Made by a program: the position numbers and the translations under genes
DNA from: an uncultured Aurantimonas sp.
GTDB taxonomy: Bacteria > Pseudomonadota > Alphaproteobacteria > Rhizobiales > Rhizobiaceae
Assembly (NCBI GenBank): GCA_947488615.1
Contig: CANKZU010000010.1
Coordinates: 62,001-126,000 of the forward strand
Direction: 5' to 3'
Length of the DNA: 64,000 nt
Part shown: in pieces, positions 1 through 11,433 of the stretch
Layout of the letters: the number at the start of each line of letters is the position of its first letter
How positions within the stretch are numbered: position 1 is the stretch's first letter
Notes under the pieces: model-generated
Told to the model about the DNA's origin: nothing
The model's input: the letters and a program-made list of their open reading frames with translations, nothing else
Database searches by the model: none

Positions 1-969
1 CAGCCGCCCGACAGGATCGGGCAAATCGGTCGCGGCCGGCCTGGCTCCGAGGGCGGCGAGGAGCGCGCTCAGCCGTCCCCAGGCTTTGCGGGCATCGACG
101 GCGGGCTTCCACCCCGCGATGACCTGGTCGATCGGCTGGAGTCCGCGACCGGAAATCAGCGAGGAGGCGAAGATCATCCCGGCGGTCATTTCCCCGGCCA
201 GCACCAGATAGCCGCCATAGCCGAGAATCGCGATCTGCAACCCGATTCGAAGCGTGCGGGAGACACCGGCATAGATCGCATTGATGCGGTTCAGCCGGTC
301 CTGCGCGTCGAGCGACCGCGCTTCCTGCCCGCCCCATGCTCCCACGACGTTACCCACCATGCCCATCGCCGCGATACTTTCGGCGCCGCGGGCAAAGGAC
401 TGCGCCGCAAGCATCGCGGCCATCGCCTGCTCGCCGGCTTCGCCGACCGAGCGCTGCATCGCGTGCTGATTGGCCCAGGCGAGCAGAGCCAGGACGGTCG
501 CGCCACCCAGCGTCAACCAGAAAAGATGCGGGTGGACGAAATAGAGAATGCCGATGAAGAACGGAACAAAGGGCAGGTCGAAATAGGCCAGCAGGGCGCG
601 GCCTGATATGAATGCGCGGACCGTGGCGAGATCGCGGAGCGGTTGGACGTCGCCCAGCGAGGCCCGCGGACCGCGCATCGCGCCGACGAGCGCCCGGGCG
701 CCGGTCCCAGCCTCGAGCCGCGCGGCGATCCGGCCGCAGATCATCGAACGGATCGCGTCGATCGCGCCGAGCAGCACCAGCGCCGCCACTGCGATGACGG
801 AAATGAACGCCAATGTCTCGACGGAGGCCGACGACAGCACGCGGTCATAGACCTGCAGCAGATAAATCGGTTGAACCAGAAGCAGAATGTTGATGACGAA
901 GCTGAAGACGATCAGCGCGACGAAGCCGCCGGTGAGATCAAGGCCGAAACGTCGGTCATGTCCGGTCAA
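1..969 (-). CDS. Type I secretion ABC transporter, PrtD/PrsD-like (partial)
   Basis: The N-terminal 323 codons of an inner-membrane ABC exporter; the C-terminal part, including the nucleotide-binding domain, lies beyond the window start. Visible are a first membrane segment followed by QPIYLLQVYDRVL, and the typical PrtD stretch with LRDLATVRAFISG then LAYFDLPFVPFFIGILYF. This family energises type I secretion of RTX-like proteins (PrtD, AprD, rhizobial PrsD). Reading back from the coding frame, two in-frame TGA codons lie just before it and no ATG or GTG follows, so a TTG start at 969 is the best choice. A membrane-fusion partner would be expected beyond the window. Family assignment is firm; the secreted substrate is unknown. 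Confidence 0.85.
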   Translation of the reverse strand, partial: MTGHDRRFGLDLTGGFVALIVFSFVINILLLVQPIYLLQVYDRVLSSASVETLAFISVIAVAALVLLGAIDAIRSMICGRIAARLEAGTGARALVGAMRGPRASLGDVQPLRDLATVRAFISGRALLAYFDLPFVPFFIGILYFVHPHLFWLTLGGATVLALLAWANQHAMQRSVGEAGEQAMAAMLAAQSFARGAESIAAMGMVGNVVGAWGGQEARSLDAQDRLNRINAIYAGVSRTLRIGLQIAILGYGGYLVLAGEMTAGMIFASSLISGRGLQPIDQVIAGWKPAVDARKAWGRLSALLAALGARPAATDLPDPVGRL

Positions 970-1274
970 TTCAATCCCGCCCCGCCCCGGTTCTCATCAA
1001 TGAAGTGACTCGCGATAGCACGAGACGAGCGAAACCCCGACCCAAATCGTCGATCACGCGACAGTGGTCGGAAGCCAGCCCCTACGAGACTTGCCTTATT
1101 TCATTCAAACGCAATTATCGGGCAACGACAAGACGATTGCCGTTGGGCGCGCCATGCGCAGGCACGGAACAGGATTTGTCCGGCGATCCCGATGGGCGGC
1201 GTGGTCCTCGACGCCCGGCGCTATCGAACAAGGCTTGGCGCCGGCGGCGGGATTCGCTTATGGTGCGCCCGCGT
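970..1274. other. Intergenic stretch without recognised gene
   Basis: About 305 bases between the secretion ATPase start and a tRNA gene. Open frames here have no recognisable product. It must hold the promoters of the ATPase gene (leftward) and of the tRNA (rightward), but I cannot point to convincing hexamers. Confidence 0.5.
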
Positions 1275-1351
1275 GGTCCCGTAGCTCAGCAGGATAGAGC
1301 ATCAGATTCCTAATCTGAGGGTCACTGGTTCGAATCCAGTCGGGATCACCA
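1275..1351 (+). tRNA. tRNA-Arg (anticodon CCT)
   Basis: Complete cloverleaf: acceptor arm GGTCCCG pairs with CGGGATC (one G-T wobble), D arm GCTC...GAGC, anticodon stem TCAGA/TCTGA with loop TTCCTAA giving anticodon CCT, and T arm ACTGG-TTCGAAT-CCAGT. The terminal CCA is encoded (1349-1351). It reads the AGG arginine codon. Confidence 0.96.
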
Positions 1352-2321
1352 TTTTGATTTCATCGCAGCGATCTCCCCGCGATACCCGACGAACGGTCCC
1401 CGAAATCGTCATCCCCGCGGAAGCTAAGGTCGCCCCCCGGGTGATGCAGCTGGGCGGTCATGGCGGGTTCGGCGGTAGCTGGAACTGCTGACGGCCACCA
1501 GAACCGAGGACTGATCGCGATGACCAAACCCATGATAGATCTGCGCGATCTGGACAAGAAGAGCAACCAGAGGCTGGCAGACCTCACGCTGGATCTTGAG
1601 GGAGCGAAGCAGGACATCCGCGCTGTGAAAGCGTCGGAGGATGGATATCGGAAGCGGCAGAGCAAGCCGCGGCACGGCTGGAAGCGCGGGGCCCTGCTGA
1701 CGAAGTTGCGAGTGTCGACGCATCACACCGACAATGAGGACAGCCTGGCAGGCCGGATGGACGAATCCTGCGGGAGCAAAACCGGCGGCGGCATTCGTCG
1801 CCACTTCCGCCCCCCCGAACGCCTCCGGGCGGCTAGAAGATCCGTGCCACCGTGGCGGATCCGCCGACCGATCCGGGCCGGATCGTCTGCGCCGACAGGG
1901 CATGTCCGTCATCGACAAATGACCGCGTTGCGGAGGTCTATTTCTGATACACTGTAGAGACAGCCGAGCCGATGAGGGCTCTTTTCACAATCAGCGGGGA
2001 AAAGGTCGATGAAGGAAAGCAAGGGAAAGACGAAGAAGGCGCTGCCGCCGAAGCCAAACGCCTCCCAGCCCAGTCAGAAGGGAAATATCGCAACGCCGCC
2101 CAAACCGAAGAAGTAGCTGGTTTCCCCACCTCTACCAGATTGCCGCAAGGACCCGCTCACGAGAACGGCGGGCGCAGTCTACGATCGTCGGCTGCGCGTG
2201 GCTCGCATCGACACGGAACTCACAGTCGCGCACCGAGCGCCATCATGACCGGCGCATATGCCGAGGAGCATCGGGGCAACCTCGTTCCGACTACCGGTCT
2301 GATTGTTGTTTGAAGTGGAAA
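1352..2321. other. Gene-poor gap between two tRNA-Arg genes
   Basis: Roughly 970 bases between two oppositely oriented arginine tRNA genes. Long open frames exist on both strands around 1.42-1.96 kb, as expected for GC-rich DNA, but none has a recognisable domain. The only candidate I would keep is the small frame at 2009-2116, listed separately. I saw no integrase and no repeated copy of either tRNA 3' end, so there is no positive evidence for a genomic island. Confidence 0.5.
2009..2116 (+). CDS. Possible 35-aa Lys/Pro-rich small protein
   Basis: A short frame starting ATG at 2009 and ending TAG at 2114-2116. The product is extremely basic and proline-rich: it begins MKESKGKTKKALPPKPN and ends TPPKPKK, with no hydrophobic segment. 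A purine-rich GGGGAAAAGG sits a few bases before the ATG and is a good ribosome-binding site, which is the main reason to call it. I do not recognise a family and assign no function; the composition suggests a cytosolic, disordered, nucleic-acid-binding type of peptide. It could also be chance. Confidence 0.35.
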   Translation: MKESKGKTKKALPPKPNASQPSQKGNIATPPKPKK

Positions 2322-2398
2322 TGGTGCGCCCGAAAGGATTCGAACCTCTGACCCCCAGATTCGTAGTCTGGTGCTCTATCCAGCTGAGCTACGGGCGC
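2322..2398 (-). tRNA. tRNA-Arg (anticodon ACG)
   Basis: On the minus strand the sequence folds as a full tRNA: acceptor GCGCCCG/CGGGCGC, D arm GCTC-AGCTGGATA-GAGC, anticodon stem CCAGA/TCTGG with loop CTACGAA giving anticodon ACG, T loop TTCGAAT, encoded CCA (2322-2324). The A34 would be deaminated to inosine to read CGN codons. Confidence 0.96.
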
Positions 2399-2510
2399 AC
2401 TGACGAGCAGGCCCTGACGAGGCTGCTGCGTTGGTGAGGGCTAGGTAGCCGCTCGGGTCTTGGAATGCAAGCCGGCATCAGCCGCAAATTTTCAGCTGGA
2501 GGTCCCTGCC

Positions 2511-4076
2511 TCAAGCGGTCGGGGGTGTGGCCGCCGCGACAAGCGGCGAACGCGACGGCAGCCGAATTTCGAAGCGGGCTCCCGGCGTTGCGCCATCGGC
2601 GAGTGTGATGCGGCCGCCATGTGCCTCGACGATCTCCGCCACGATGGCGAGCCCGAGGCCGGTCCCGCCGGAACGCACCGACCCCGTGAAAGCCTTGAAC
2701 AGGTTTTCGCGGGCCCGCTCGGGCAGTCCCGGTCCGGTATCTTCCACGACGACGAGGGTCTCGCCATCGACTTCCTGTCGCGCCGCGATGGTAATCCGCC
2801 GCACGACCGAGGGCTGTTCCGTCTCACTGCCCTCCAGCGCCTGAAGGGCGTTGCGGCAAAGATTGACCAGAACCCGGTGGAACTGGTCCGGATCGACCTC
2901 CACCTCCAGCCCCTCGCCGACCGCGTTGACGCAGTCGATTCCGGATTCAGGCGACACCGCGACCATCTCGAAGACGTCGATGACCAGTTGTTTCAGACGC
3001 ACTTTGCGCTTCACCGGCGCGTTTTCGACCGCCCGTCCGTAGGCCAGCACCGACTGGGTGTAGCTCAAGGCCCGGTCGAGGCTGCGCAGCAACATGGGCG
3101 CGACCCGCTGGACGCGCGGATCATTGAGGGTCGCCAGGCGGTCGGAGATCATCTGCGCCGAAGCCAGGATGTTGCGCAGATCGTGGTTGATCTTGGAAAC
3201 GGCGAGGCCGAGATCCGCCAGATGGCGTTGTTCGCGCAGCGTGTCGGCAAGCCGGGCCTGCATGGCGGCCAGTTCCGCCTCGGCGACGCCGATCTCGTCG
3301 TCGCGCTCCGTCGGCTGGATGATCCGGGAGGGGTCCGCCGGATTCTCGCCGAACCGGATCATCGAGCCTGTCATCGCCTGGATGGGCCGGATGAGATAGG
3401 CGCTGATCGACCCGTAGACCAGGAGCGCCGCGAAGGCGGCGATCGCCAGCGACAACAGCAGGATATTGCGCGAATAGATCAGCATGTCGCGGCGCAGCGG
3501 GTACTCCGACATCACCACTTCGCCAACCAGCGAACCGTCGCCGACGGCGCCGAACACCCGCATGGTTCGGTTGCCGCCGGACAGAAGCGTGTTGAACGCG
3601 CCAGTGACCATCCGGAACGGACTCTCATTGCTCAGATCGATCTGCAGGTCGACGATATCGAGCGTCTCGTCACGGGCGAGCAATCGCGAGACGTCGTCCT
3701 CGACGATGGCGACGAGCTTGGCATCGAGAGCCTTGAGCAGGCTCGCCTCCTGGGCGGGGCCGAGCACCACGTCGCCCTGTGGATTGTTCTGGCTTGAGGC
3801 GAGCCCAGCGACGGCCGCCGTCTCGATCTTGGCCGACAGCCAGTCCTGGCGAAAATTGGCGATCGAGGGAACGAAGATCAGCACCTCGGCGAGCATCACC
3901 GCCAGCATGGTGACGAGCAGAAGCAGCGTCGAAATGCGCCGCCGCACGAGCGGCACGCGCGCGACATCCATCGATCGCCGATCGGCAGGTCGCTTCGTGT
4001 CCTCCGGCAATACGACGCTCGTCCCTTCGGTTGCAGCCTTGAGGCTTGGGGATTCGGCCGGGTCGACGCCGCCCAT
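2511..4076 (-). CDS. Membrane sensor histidine kinase, orphan
   Basis: A 521-aa inner-membrane two-component sensor. The N-terminal tail is cytoplasmic; a membrane helix at about residues 46-70 and a second at about 205-230 enclose a periplasmic sensing region with no recognised domain. A HAMP-like linker follows (YLIRPIQAMTGSM). The H-box is KINHDLRNILAS with phospho-accepting His298, the N-box NLCRNALQAL, and the ATP lid motifs DTGPGLP and GGTGLGLAI are intact, so the kinase should be active. It is the last gene of a three-gene operon, seven bases after the flavoprotein gene. No response regulator is encoded nearby, so its partner must act in trans. Confidence 0.9.
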   Translation of the reverse strand: MGGVDPAESPSLKAATEGTSVVLPEDTKRPADRRSMDVARVPLVRRRISTLLLLVTMLAVMLAEVLIFVPSIANFRQDWLSAKIETAAVAGLASSQNNPQGDVVLGPAQEASLLKALDAKLVAIVEDDVSRLLARDETLDIVDLQIDLSNESPFRMVTGAFNTLLSGGNRTMRVFGAVGDGSLVGEVVMSEYPLRRDMLIYSRNILLLSLAIAAFAALLVYGSISAYLIRPIQAMTGSMIRFGENPADPSRIIQPTERDDEIGVAEAELAAMQARLADTLREQRHLADLGLAVSKINHDLRNILASAQMISDRLATLNDPRVQRVAPMLLRSLDRALSYTQSVLAYGRAVENAPVKRKVRLKQLVIDVFEMVAVSPESGIDCVNAVGEGLEVEVDPDQFHRVLVNLCRNALQALEGSETEQPSVVRRITIAARQEVDGETLVVVEDTGPGLPERARENLFKAFTGSVRSGGTGLGLAIVAEIVEAHGGRITLADGATPGARFEIRLPSRSPLVAAATPPTA

Positions 4077-4083
4077 GCGCCGG

Positions 4084-5511
4084 TCAGCCGAACCGGCTCA
4101 AAAAGCCGATAGCGCGGCGCACCAGTGGACGTCGCGTATAGGGATGATAGTAGGAGGTGGCCGCCCGTTTGCCAATTTCGGAGAAGGTCGGATAGGGCGA
4201 GACAAAATCGCGCAGATCGGAAATCTTCAGGCCACTGCCGATCGCCAGCGAAAACAGATTGGTGAGTTCGCCGGCCTCGGCCCCGACGACGCCGGCCCCA
4301 AGCAGCCGTCCGCCGCGCCCCGCGACGAGCTTGACCAGCCCCTGGGTGCGCCGTTCGGTCTGGGCGCGATCGTTTTCCTCGAAGGGCCAGCGCAACACAT
4401 CCACCATGAGCCCGCGCGAGGTGGCCTGCGCCTCGGTCAGGCCGACCTGACCGAGTTCCGGATCGGTGAAGGTCACATGCGGGATCTTGTCGTGGTCGGC
4501 CTTGATGGGCAGGCGAAACAGGATCGCCCGGATGACGAGCCCGGCGTGGTAGTTGGCGACATGTGTGAATTGCGGGCCGCCGGCGATGTCGCCGACGGCA
4601 TAGACGCGCCGGTTCGAGCTACGCAGATCGGCACCGACCTTGATACCGCGACGATCGCAGTCGATCCCCGCCACGTCGAGGCCAAGACCCTCGACATTCA
4701 CCGCCCGGCCGACCGCGACCAGGAGATGGCTCCCGTCGATCGTCGCTTTCTCGCCGTTCTTGCGCTCGACGGCCAGCCGCACCGCGCCCCCGCCTCCTTC
4801 GACGCCGACCACCTTGGTGTGTTCCTCGACGGCGACGCCCTCCGCGCGGAGGCGGGAAAGGACGACGGCGGCGAGTTCCGGATCGTCGTTTCCAAGCGCC
4901 GTCTCGCCTTCCACCACGGTGACCCTGGCGCCGAGCCGGCGATGGGCCTGCGCCATTTCCATGCCGATCGGGCCGCCCCCGATCACCAGGAGATGGTCCG
5001 GCCGCTCGGTGAGCGAGAAGATCGTCTCGTTGGTGAGATGCGGCGTCTCGGCCAATCCGTCGATGGGCGGAACCAGCGGCGAGGAGCCGGCGGCGACAAC
5101 GAATCGCCGGGCGCGGATCAGCTGTCCCCCGGCATTGACGGTGTTCGGATCGATGAATTGCGCGTCGGCCTTGATCACCCGGACGCCGAGACCCTCGAAG
5201 CGCTCGACCGAATCGTTCGGTGCGATCGCCCCGATCACGCCGTCGACATGCGCCTTGACGGCGGAAAAATCGACCGTCGGTTCGCCGGCTGATACGCCGA
5301 ACAGCGGCGCGGCGCGGATCGCGGCCGCGTGTTTGCCGGCGGCGAGCAGCGCCTTTGAGGGGACGCAGCCGTAGTTGAGGCAATCGCCGCCCATCAGGCC
5401 GCGCTCGACGAGGACGACCGGCACCCCGAAGGCGGCGGCCGCCGCGGCCGTGGTCAATCCGCCCGACCCGCCTCCGATGACGCAGATGTCGGGTGTCAGG
5501 ATCTCGGCCAT
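4084..5511 (-). CDS. FAD-dependent disulfide oxidoreductase, MerA/Lpd-like
   Basis: A 475-aa flavoprotein of the pyridine nucleotide-disulfide oxidoreductase class I family. It shows the FAD-binding GGGSGG near the N-terminus, the redox pair in GGDCLNYGCVPSK (Cys44 and Cys49), a NAD(P)-binding GGGPIGMEMAQ, the second FAD motif VYAVGDIAGG, and a dimerisation domain. The histidine of the usual HPT...E dyad is replaced by tyrosine (PYPTFSE), as in mercuric-reductase-like members, so it is unlikely to be a true lipoamide dehydrogenase. The MerA N-terminal heavy-metal domain and C-terminal cysteine pair are absent. It starts one base after the stop of the TVP38 gene. Electron acceptor unknown. Confidence 0.88.
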   Translation of the reverse strand: MAEILTPDICVIGGGSGGLTTAAAAAAFGVPVVLVERGLMGGDCLNYGCVPSKALLAAGKHAAAIRAAPLFGVSAGEPTVDFSAVKAHVDGVIGAIAPNDSVERFEGLGVRVIKADAQFIDPNTVNAGGQLIRARRFVVAAGSSPLVPPIDGLAETPHLTNETIFSLTERPDHLLVIGGGPIGMEMAQAHRRLGARVTVVEGETALGNDDPELAAVVLSRLRAEGVAVEEHTKVVGVEGGGGAVRLAVERKNGEKATIDGSHLLVAVGRAVNVEGLGLDVAGIDCDRRGIKVGADLRSSNRRVYAVGDIAGGPQFTHVANYHAGLVIRAILFRLPIKADHDKIPHVTFTDPELGQVGLTEAQATSRGLMVDVLRWPFEENDRAQTERRTQGLVKLVAGRGGRLLGAGVVGAEAGELTNLFSLAIGSGLKISDLRDFVSPYPTFSEIGKRAATSYYHPYTRRPLVRRAIGFLSRFG

Positions 5512-5512
5512 C

Positions 5513-6280
5513 TCAGCCTCCGGGTGTCTTGGCTTCTGCGGCGGCAGGGCGCCGTCCGCGAAAATAAGTCTTCTTCAGCACGAGACCGAGGATCGCCAGA
5601 GCGGCAAGTCCGAGCAGCGCGATGGTCATCTCGGTGGTCACCAGATCGGCGATTTCGATATCGCCCTCGCCGACATTTGCGAGCGCCTGATTGAGACCGC
5701 TGCCGAGGAAGGCATAGACCATCGAGCCCGGAATGATGCCGAGAAACGTCGTCACGATATAGGTCTTCAGCGCCACGTTGAAGAAGGCGGGCGCGACATT
5801 GACGGCGACAAAGGGCAGAACCGGCGTCAGGCGCAGCACCAGGAGATAGGCGAAGGCGTCGTCACGAAAACCGTCGGCGAACCGCGCGATGGCTCCGCCG
5901 GCTCGCTTGCGCAGCAGGTTGCCAAAGGCGTAGCGCGCGGCGAGGAAGATCATCGTTGCGCCGATCGTGGCGCCGATGATGGTCAGTACCCCCCCGAGAA
6001 ACCAGCCGAACAGGAAACCGCTGGCAATGGTGAAGATTGCCGCCGCGGGAAACGCGAACCCGACGAGAACGGCATAACCGGCCACATAACTGACCGAGGC
6101 GAGGGCAATATGTTCCGAGACGAACCGGCCAAGCACGTCGCGGCTGGCAAGGAAGGAGTCGAGCGACAGGTAGCCGTGCAGACCGAGGCTATAGGCAAGC
6201 AGCAGTCCGGCCGCGATGATCGCGAGAGGAAGGTAGCGCTTGATCGTGGACGTCCATCCCGCGCCGCCGTCCGTATCCAT
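5513..6280 (-). CDS. TVP38/TMEM64 (DedA-like, VTT domain) membrane protein
   Basis: A 255-aa polytopic inner-membrane protein with about five to six hydrophobic segments. The VTT core is clear: FPAAAIFTIASGFLFGWFLG followed by G-rich helices, then a segment with LRLTPVLPFVAVN and GIIPGSMVYAFLG. Relatives are implicated in lipid scrambling or small-molecule transport. It opens the operon with the flavoprotein and the kinase; a GAGGAGA ribosome site precedes the ATG. Known fusions of TVP38 domains to FAD-dependent oxidoreductases support a functional link between the first two genes. The substrate is unknown. Confidence 0.87.
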   Translation of the reverse strand: MDTDGGAGWTSTIKRYLPLAIIAAGLLLAYSLGLHGYLSLDSFLASRDVLGRFVSEHIALASVSYVAGYAVLVGFAFPAAAIFTIASGFLFGWFLGGVLTIIGATIGATMIFLAARYAFGNLLRKRAGGAIARFADGFRDDAFAYLLVLRLTPVLPFVAVNVAPAFFNVALKTYIVTTFLGIIPGSMVYAFLGSGLNQALANVGEGDIEIADLVTTEMTIALLGLAALAILGLVLKKTYFRGRRPAAAEAKTPGG

Positions 6281-6651
6281 TCCGTCTCCTCTTTCGATGC
6301 CGCCTGCCCAAACACAAACGAAAGGCTATTCGGGCCCCTGATTTGCGGGCGACGCCATCTCCTTCGGCGCCAACATCGCGCGCCATAGCCCTTTCGGAAA
6401 GGAAAAAGACGCGATCACGCGGCATCTCACGCCGTAGTGAAGACTATGAGATCCTCGACATCTCGTCCCGCTGCAATCGAGTCGCCACGGATTTCCGTCC
6501 CTCAGACCGTGTTCGCGAGGCACGAAAAGATAAGATAGCTCGATCCGGATTTGTGAGCGGATGGTCGGGATCCCGGACCAGGAAACGGGTAGCGACGCGG
6601 CGCCGATCCTGGCTATAGTGGGATCGGATTCCAGAGCCGGAGGCAAGGCGT
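6281..6651. promoter_or_regulatory. Divergent intergenic region upstream of gcvT and TVP38 operon
   Basis: A 371-base region between divergently transcribed operons. It must contain both promoters. I looked for a glycine riboswitch before gcvT, a common arrangement, and saw none of its conserved core. A strong GGAGG ribosome-binding site is at 6639-6643, eight bases before the TTG start of gcvT. No confident -35/-10 pair could be read. Confidence 0.5.
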
Positions 6652-7794
6652 TTGAGCGAAACGGCACAATTGTTGAAGACGCCGCTGTTCGACCTGCACA
6701 TGTCGCTCGGCGCGCGGATGGTGCCGTTCGCGGGCTACGACATGCCAGTGCAATATCCCGCGGGCGTGATGAAGGAGCACCTGCATACGCGCGCCGCCGC
6801 CGGGTTGTTCGACGTTTCCCACATGGGGCAGGTGACGATCAGGCTGCTGTCGGGCGATGTGCGCGATGCCGCGCTGGCGCTCGAAACGCTGGTGCCGGTG
6901 GACATCGCCGGCCTCAAGGAGGGTCGGCAACGCTACGCGCTGTTCACCAACCCGGCCGGCGGCATACTCGACGACCTGATGGTCGCCCATCGCGGCGACC
7001 ATTTGTTTCTTGTCGTCAACGCGGCCTGCAAGGCCGAGGACATCACCCATCTCAGTGCCGCCCTGTCGGAGAGCTGCGAGATCACGCCGCTGACCGATCG
7101 CGCTCTGGTCGCGCTGCAAGGGCCGAAGGCCGAAGCCGCGCTCGGCACGCTTTCCGCCGATGTCACCGTAATGCGCTTCATGGATGTCAGGTCCGTTAAG
7201 CTGTGCGGCGCGCAATGCATCGTCTCGCGTTCCGGCTACACCGGCGAGGACGGTTTCGAAATCTCCATCCCGGCTGACCAGGCCGCGGCGGTTGCGGCCG
7301 CGCTGCTCGCCCATGAGGCAGTGGAGCCGATCGGCCTCGGCGCCCGCGATTCCCTGCGGCTGGAGGCCGGTCTTTGCCTCTATGGCAACGATATCGACAC
7401 GACCACGACGCCGGTGGAAGCGGCCCTCGAATGGGCGATCCAGAAGATCCGCCGCACCGGCGGCGAGCGCGCCGGCGGCTTTCCCGGTGCGGACACCATC
7501 TTGCAACAACTCACCGAGGGCGCGTCGCGTCGCCGCGTCGGCCTGCGCCCCGAGACGCGGACGCCCGTGCGCGGCGGGGCGGCGCTGTTTGCGGACGAAC
7601 AGGCCGCCTCGCCTGTTGGCGCCGTGACCTCCGGCGGTTTCGGCCCCAGCGTGGATGGCCCCGTCGCCATGGGTTATGTGCCCTCGCGACTGGCGGCGGC
7701 CGGCACCCGGCTCTTCGCCGACGTGCGAGGCAAGCGCATTCCCGTCGTCGTCACGCCGCTGCCATTCGTCGCCGCCAATTTCAAACGTCATTAA
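6652..7794 (+). CDS. gcvT: Aminomethyltransferase, glycine cleavage T protein
   Basis: A 380-aa GcvT. It transfers the one-carbon unit from the aminomethyl-lipoyl arm of GcvH to tetrahydrofolate, releasing ammonia. Typical blocks are visible: MVPFAGYDMPVQY, GLFDVSHMGQ, YTGEDGFEI, LGARDSLRLEAGLCLYGND and the C-terminal beta domain with GFGPSVDGPVAMGYV. The start is TTG at 6652, chosen for the GGAGG eight bases upstream. First gene of gcvT-gcvH-VOC-gcvP, all tightly spaced, so the complex is co-expressed. L protein (Lpd) is not in the window. Confidence 0.97.
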   Translation: MSETAQLLKTPLFDLHMSLGARMVPFAGYDMPVQYPAGVMKEHLHTRAAAGLFDVSHMGQVTIRLLSGDVRDAALALETLVPVDIAGLKEGRQRYALFTNPAGGILDDLMVAHRGDHLFLVVNAACKAEDITHLSAALSESCEITPLTDRALVALQGPKAEAALGTLSADVTVMRFMDVRSVKLCGAQCIVSRSGYTGEDGFEISIPADQAAAVAAALLAHEAVEPIGLGARDSLRLEAGLCLYGNDIDTTTTPVEAALEWAIQKIRRTGGERAGGFPGADTILQQLTEGASRRRVGLRPETRTPVRGGAALFADEQAASPVGAVTSGGFGPSVDGPVAMGYVPSRLAAAGTRLFADVRGKRIPVVVTPLPFVAANFKRH

Positions 7795-7806
7795 AGGACC
7801 GCCTGC

Positions 7807-8169
7807 ATGCTGAAATTCACCGAAGACCATGAGTGGCTGAGGCTCGACGGCGATATCGCGACGGTCGGAATCACCACCCACGCCTCGATCCAGCTCGGCG
7901 ACCTCGTCTTCGTCGAATTGCCGGATGTCGGCGCCAGCTTCGCCAAGGGCGACGACGTCGCCGTGGTGGAATCGGTCAAGGCGGCCTCGGAAATCTACGC
8001 TCCGCTCGACGGCGAGATAACCGAGGTGAACCCGGCGATCGCCGACGATCCGTCCGTCGTCAACAACGACCCGATGGACGCCGGCTGGTTCTTCAAGATG
8101 AAGCTCAAGGATGCGTCGGCGGCCGATGCCCTGATGGATGAGGACGCCTACAAGCAGATGATCAAGTAG
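7807..8169 (+). CDS. gcvH: Glycine cleavage H protein, lipoyl carrier
   Basis: A 120-aa lipoyl carrier that shuttles the aminomethyl group between GcvP, GcvT and Lpd. It begins with the hallmark [10 protein letters not shown]; the lipoylation site is Lys58 within [14 protein letters not shown]. Length and fold match the family. It begins 12 bases after gcvT, with a GGA-type ribosome site in the gap. Confidence 0.98.
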   Translation: MLKFTEDHEWLRLDGDIATVGITTHASIQLGDLVFVELPDVGASFAKGDDVAVVESVKAASEIYAPLDGEITEVNPAIADDPSVVNNDPMDAGWFFKMKLKDASAADALMDEDAYKQMIK

Positions 8170-8173
8170 CGCC

Positions 8174-8527
8174 ATGGCGGTCCTGCGCATCGTGCCCAAC
8201 ATCGCCGTGGACGACGTTCGCGCGGCACAAGAGTTCTATGCTCGGCTCCTCGCCCTCGACCCGGTGATGGACCATGGCTGGCTGGTCACGCTCGCCAGCG
8301 ACGGCCGCCCCCGGCCGCAGCTCAGCGTTGCCAGCGAGGGCGGGTCGGGCACCCAGGTGCCGGACCTTTCAATCGAAGTCGACGATCTCGACGCCGTTCT
8401 GGCCCGCGCCCGCGCACAGCGCCTCGAAATCGTTTACGGCCCTGCGAATGAGCCTTGGGGAGTGCGCCGCTTTTACGTTCGCGACCCGTTCGGCAAAGTC
8501 CTCAACATTCTCTCCCACACCGGCTGA
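8174..8527 (+). CDS. VOC-family (glyoxalase/bleomycin-resistance fold) protein
   Basis: A 117-aa single VOC repeat pair: a first beta-alpha-beta-beta-beta unit starting RIVPNIAVDD followed by AQEFYARLLAL, and a second unit ending with the family signature RRFYVRDPFGKVLNILSHTG. Some members bind a metal and act on small electrophiles, others bind drugs without catalysis; the usual metal ligands are not obvious, so function is open. It is squeezed between gcvH (4-base gap) and gcvP (3-base gap), so it is transcribed and probably translationally coupled with the glycine cleavage genes. No strong Shine-Dalgarno of its own is visible. Confidence 0.85.
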   Translation: MAVLRIVPNIAVDDVRAAQEFYARLLALDPVMDHGWLVTLASDGRPRPQLSVASEGGSGTQVPDLSIEVDDLDAVLARARAQRLEIVYGPANEPWGVRRFYVRDPFGKVLNILSHTG

Positions 8528-8530
8528 GCC

Positions 8531-11383
<2,853 letters not shown>

Positions 11384-11401
11384 CCGGCGGCTCTCACCGT
11401 C

Positions 11402-11430
11402 GTGCGCCCGCTTCGAATGGGCGGGCGCAC
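11402..11430. terminator. GC-rich hairpin between convergent gcvP and GntR genes
   Basis: Ten-base perfect inverted repeat, GTGCGCCCGC (11402-11411) and GCGGGCGCAC (11421-11430), with a nine-base loop. It lies between two convergent stop codons and so can serve both directions. There is no long T run, so termination may be Rho-assisted. Confidence 0.6.
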
Positions 11431-11433
11431 CGG

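Noticed and set aside
1460..1957. 165-codon plus-strand frame between the tRNA genes, and the 164-codon frame opposite it
   Set aside because: No domain in either. An internal start at 1520 gives a charged first 50 residues, but the rest becomes arginine-rich as in random GC-rich DNA; support is too thin for a gene call.
4084..5511. True dihydrolipoamide dehydrogenase (lpd) for the nearby glycine cleavage system
   Set aside because: It is in a different operon on the other strand, and the active-site histidine of Lpd is replaced by tyrosine.
6281..6651. Glycine riboswitch before gcvT
   Set aside because: Its conserved core (GGAGAG-type P1 entry and the CGCCGAAGG-like segments) is not present in this region; only a ribosome-binding site could be supported.
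6613..8202. 529-codon minus-strand frame across gcvT and gcvH
   Set aside because: It is the antisense shadow of two unmistakable genes; the product is His/Arg/Asp-rich and matches nothing.
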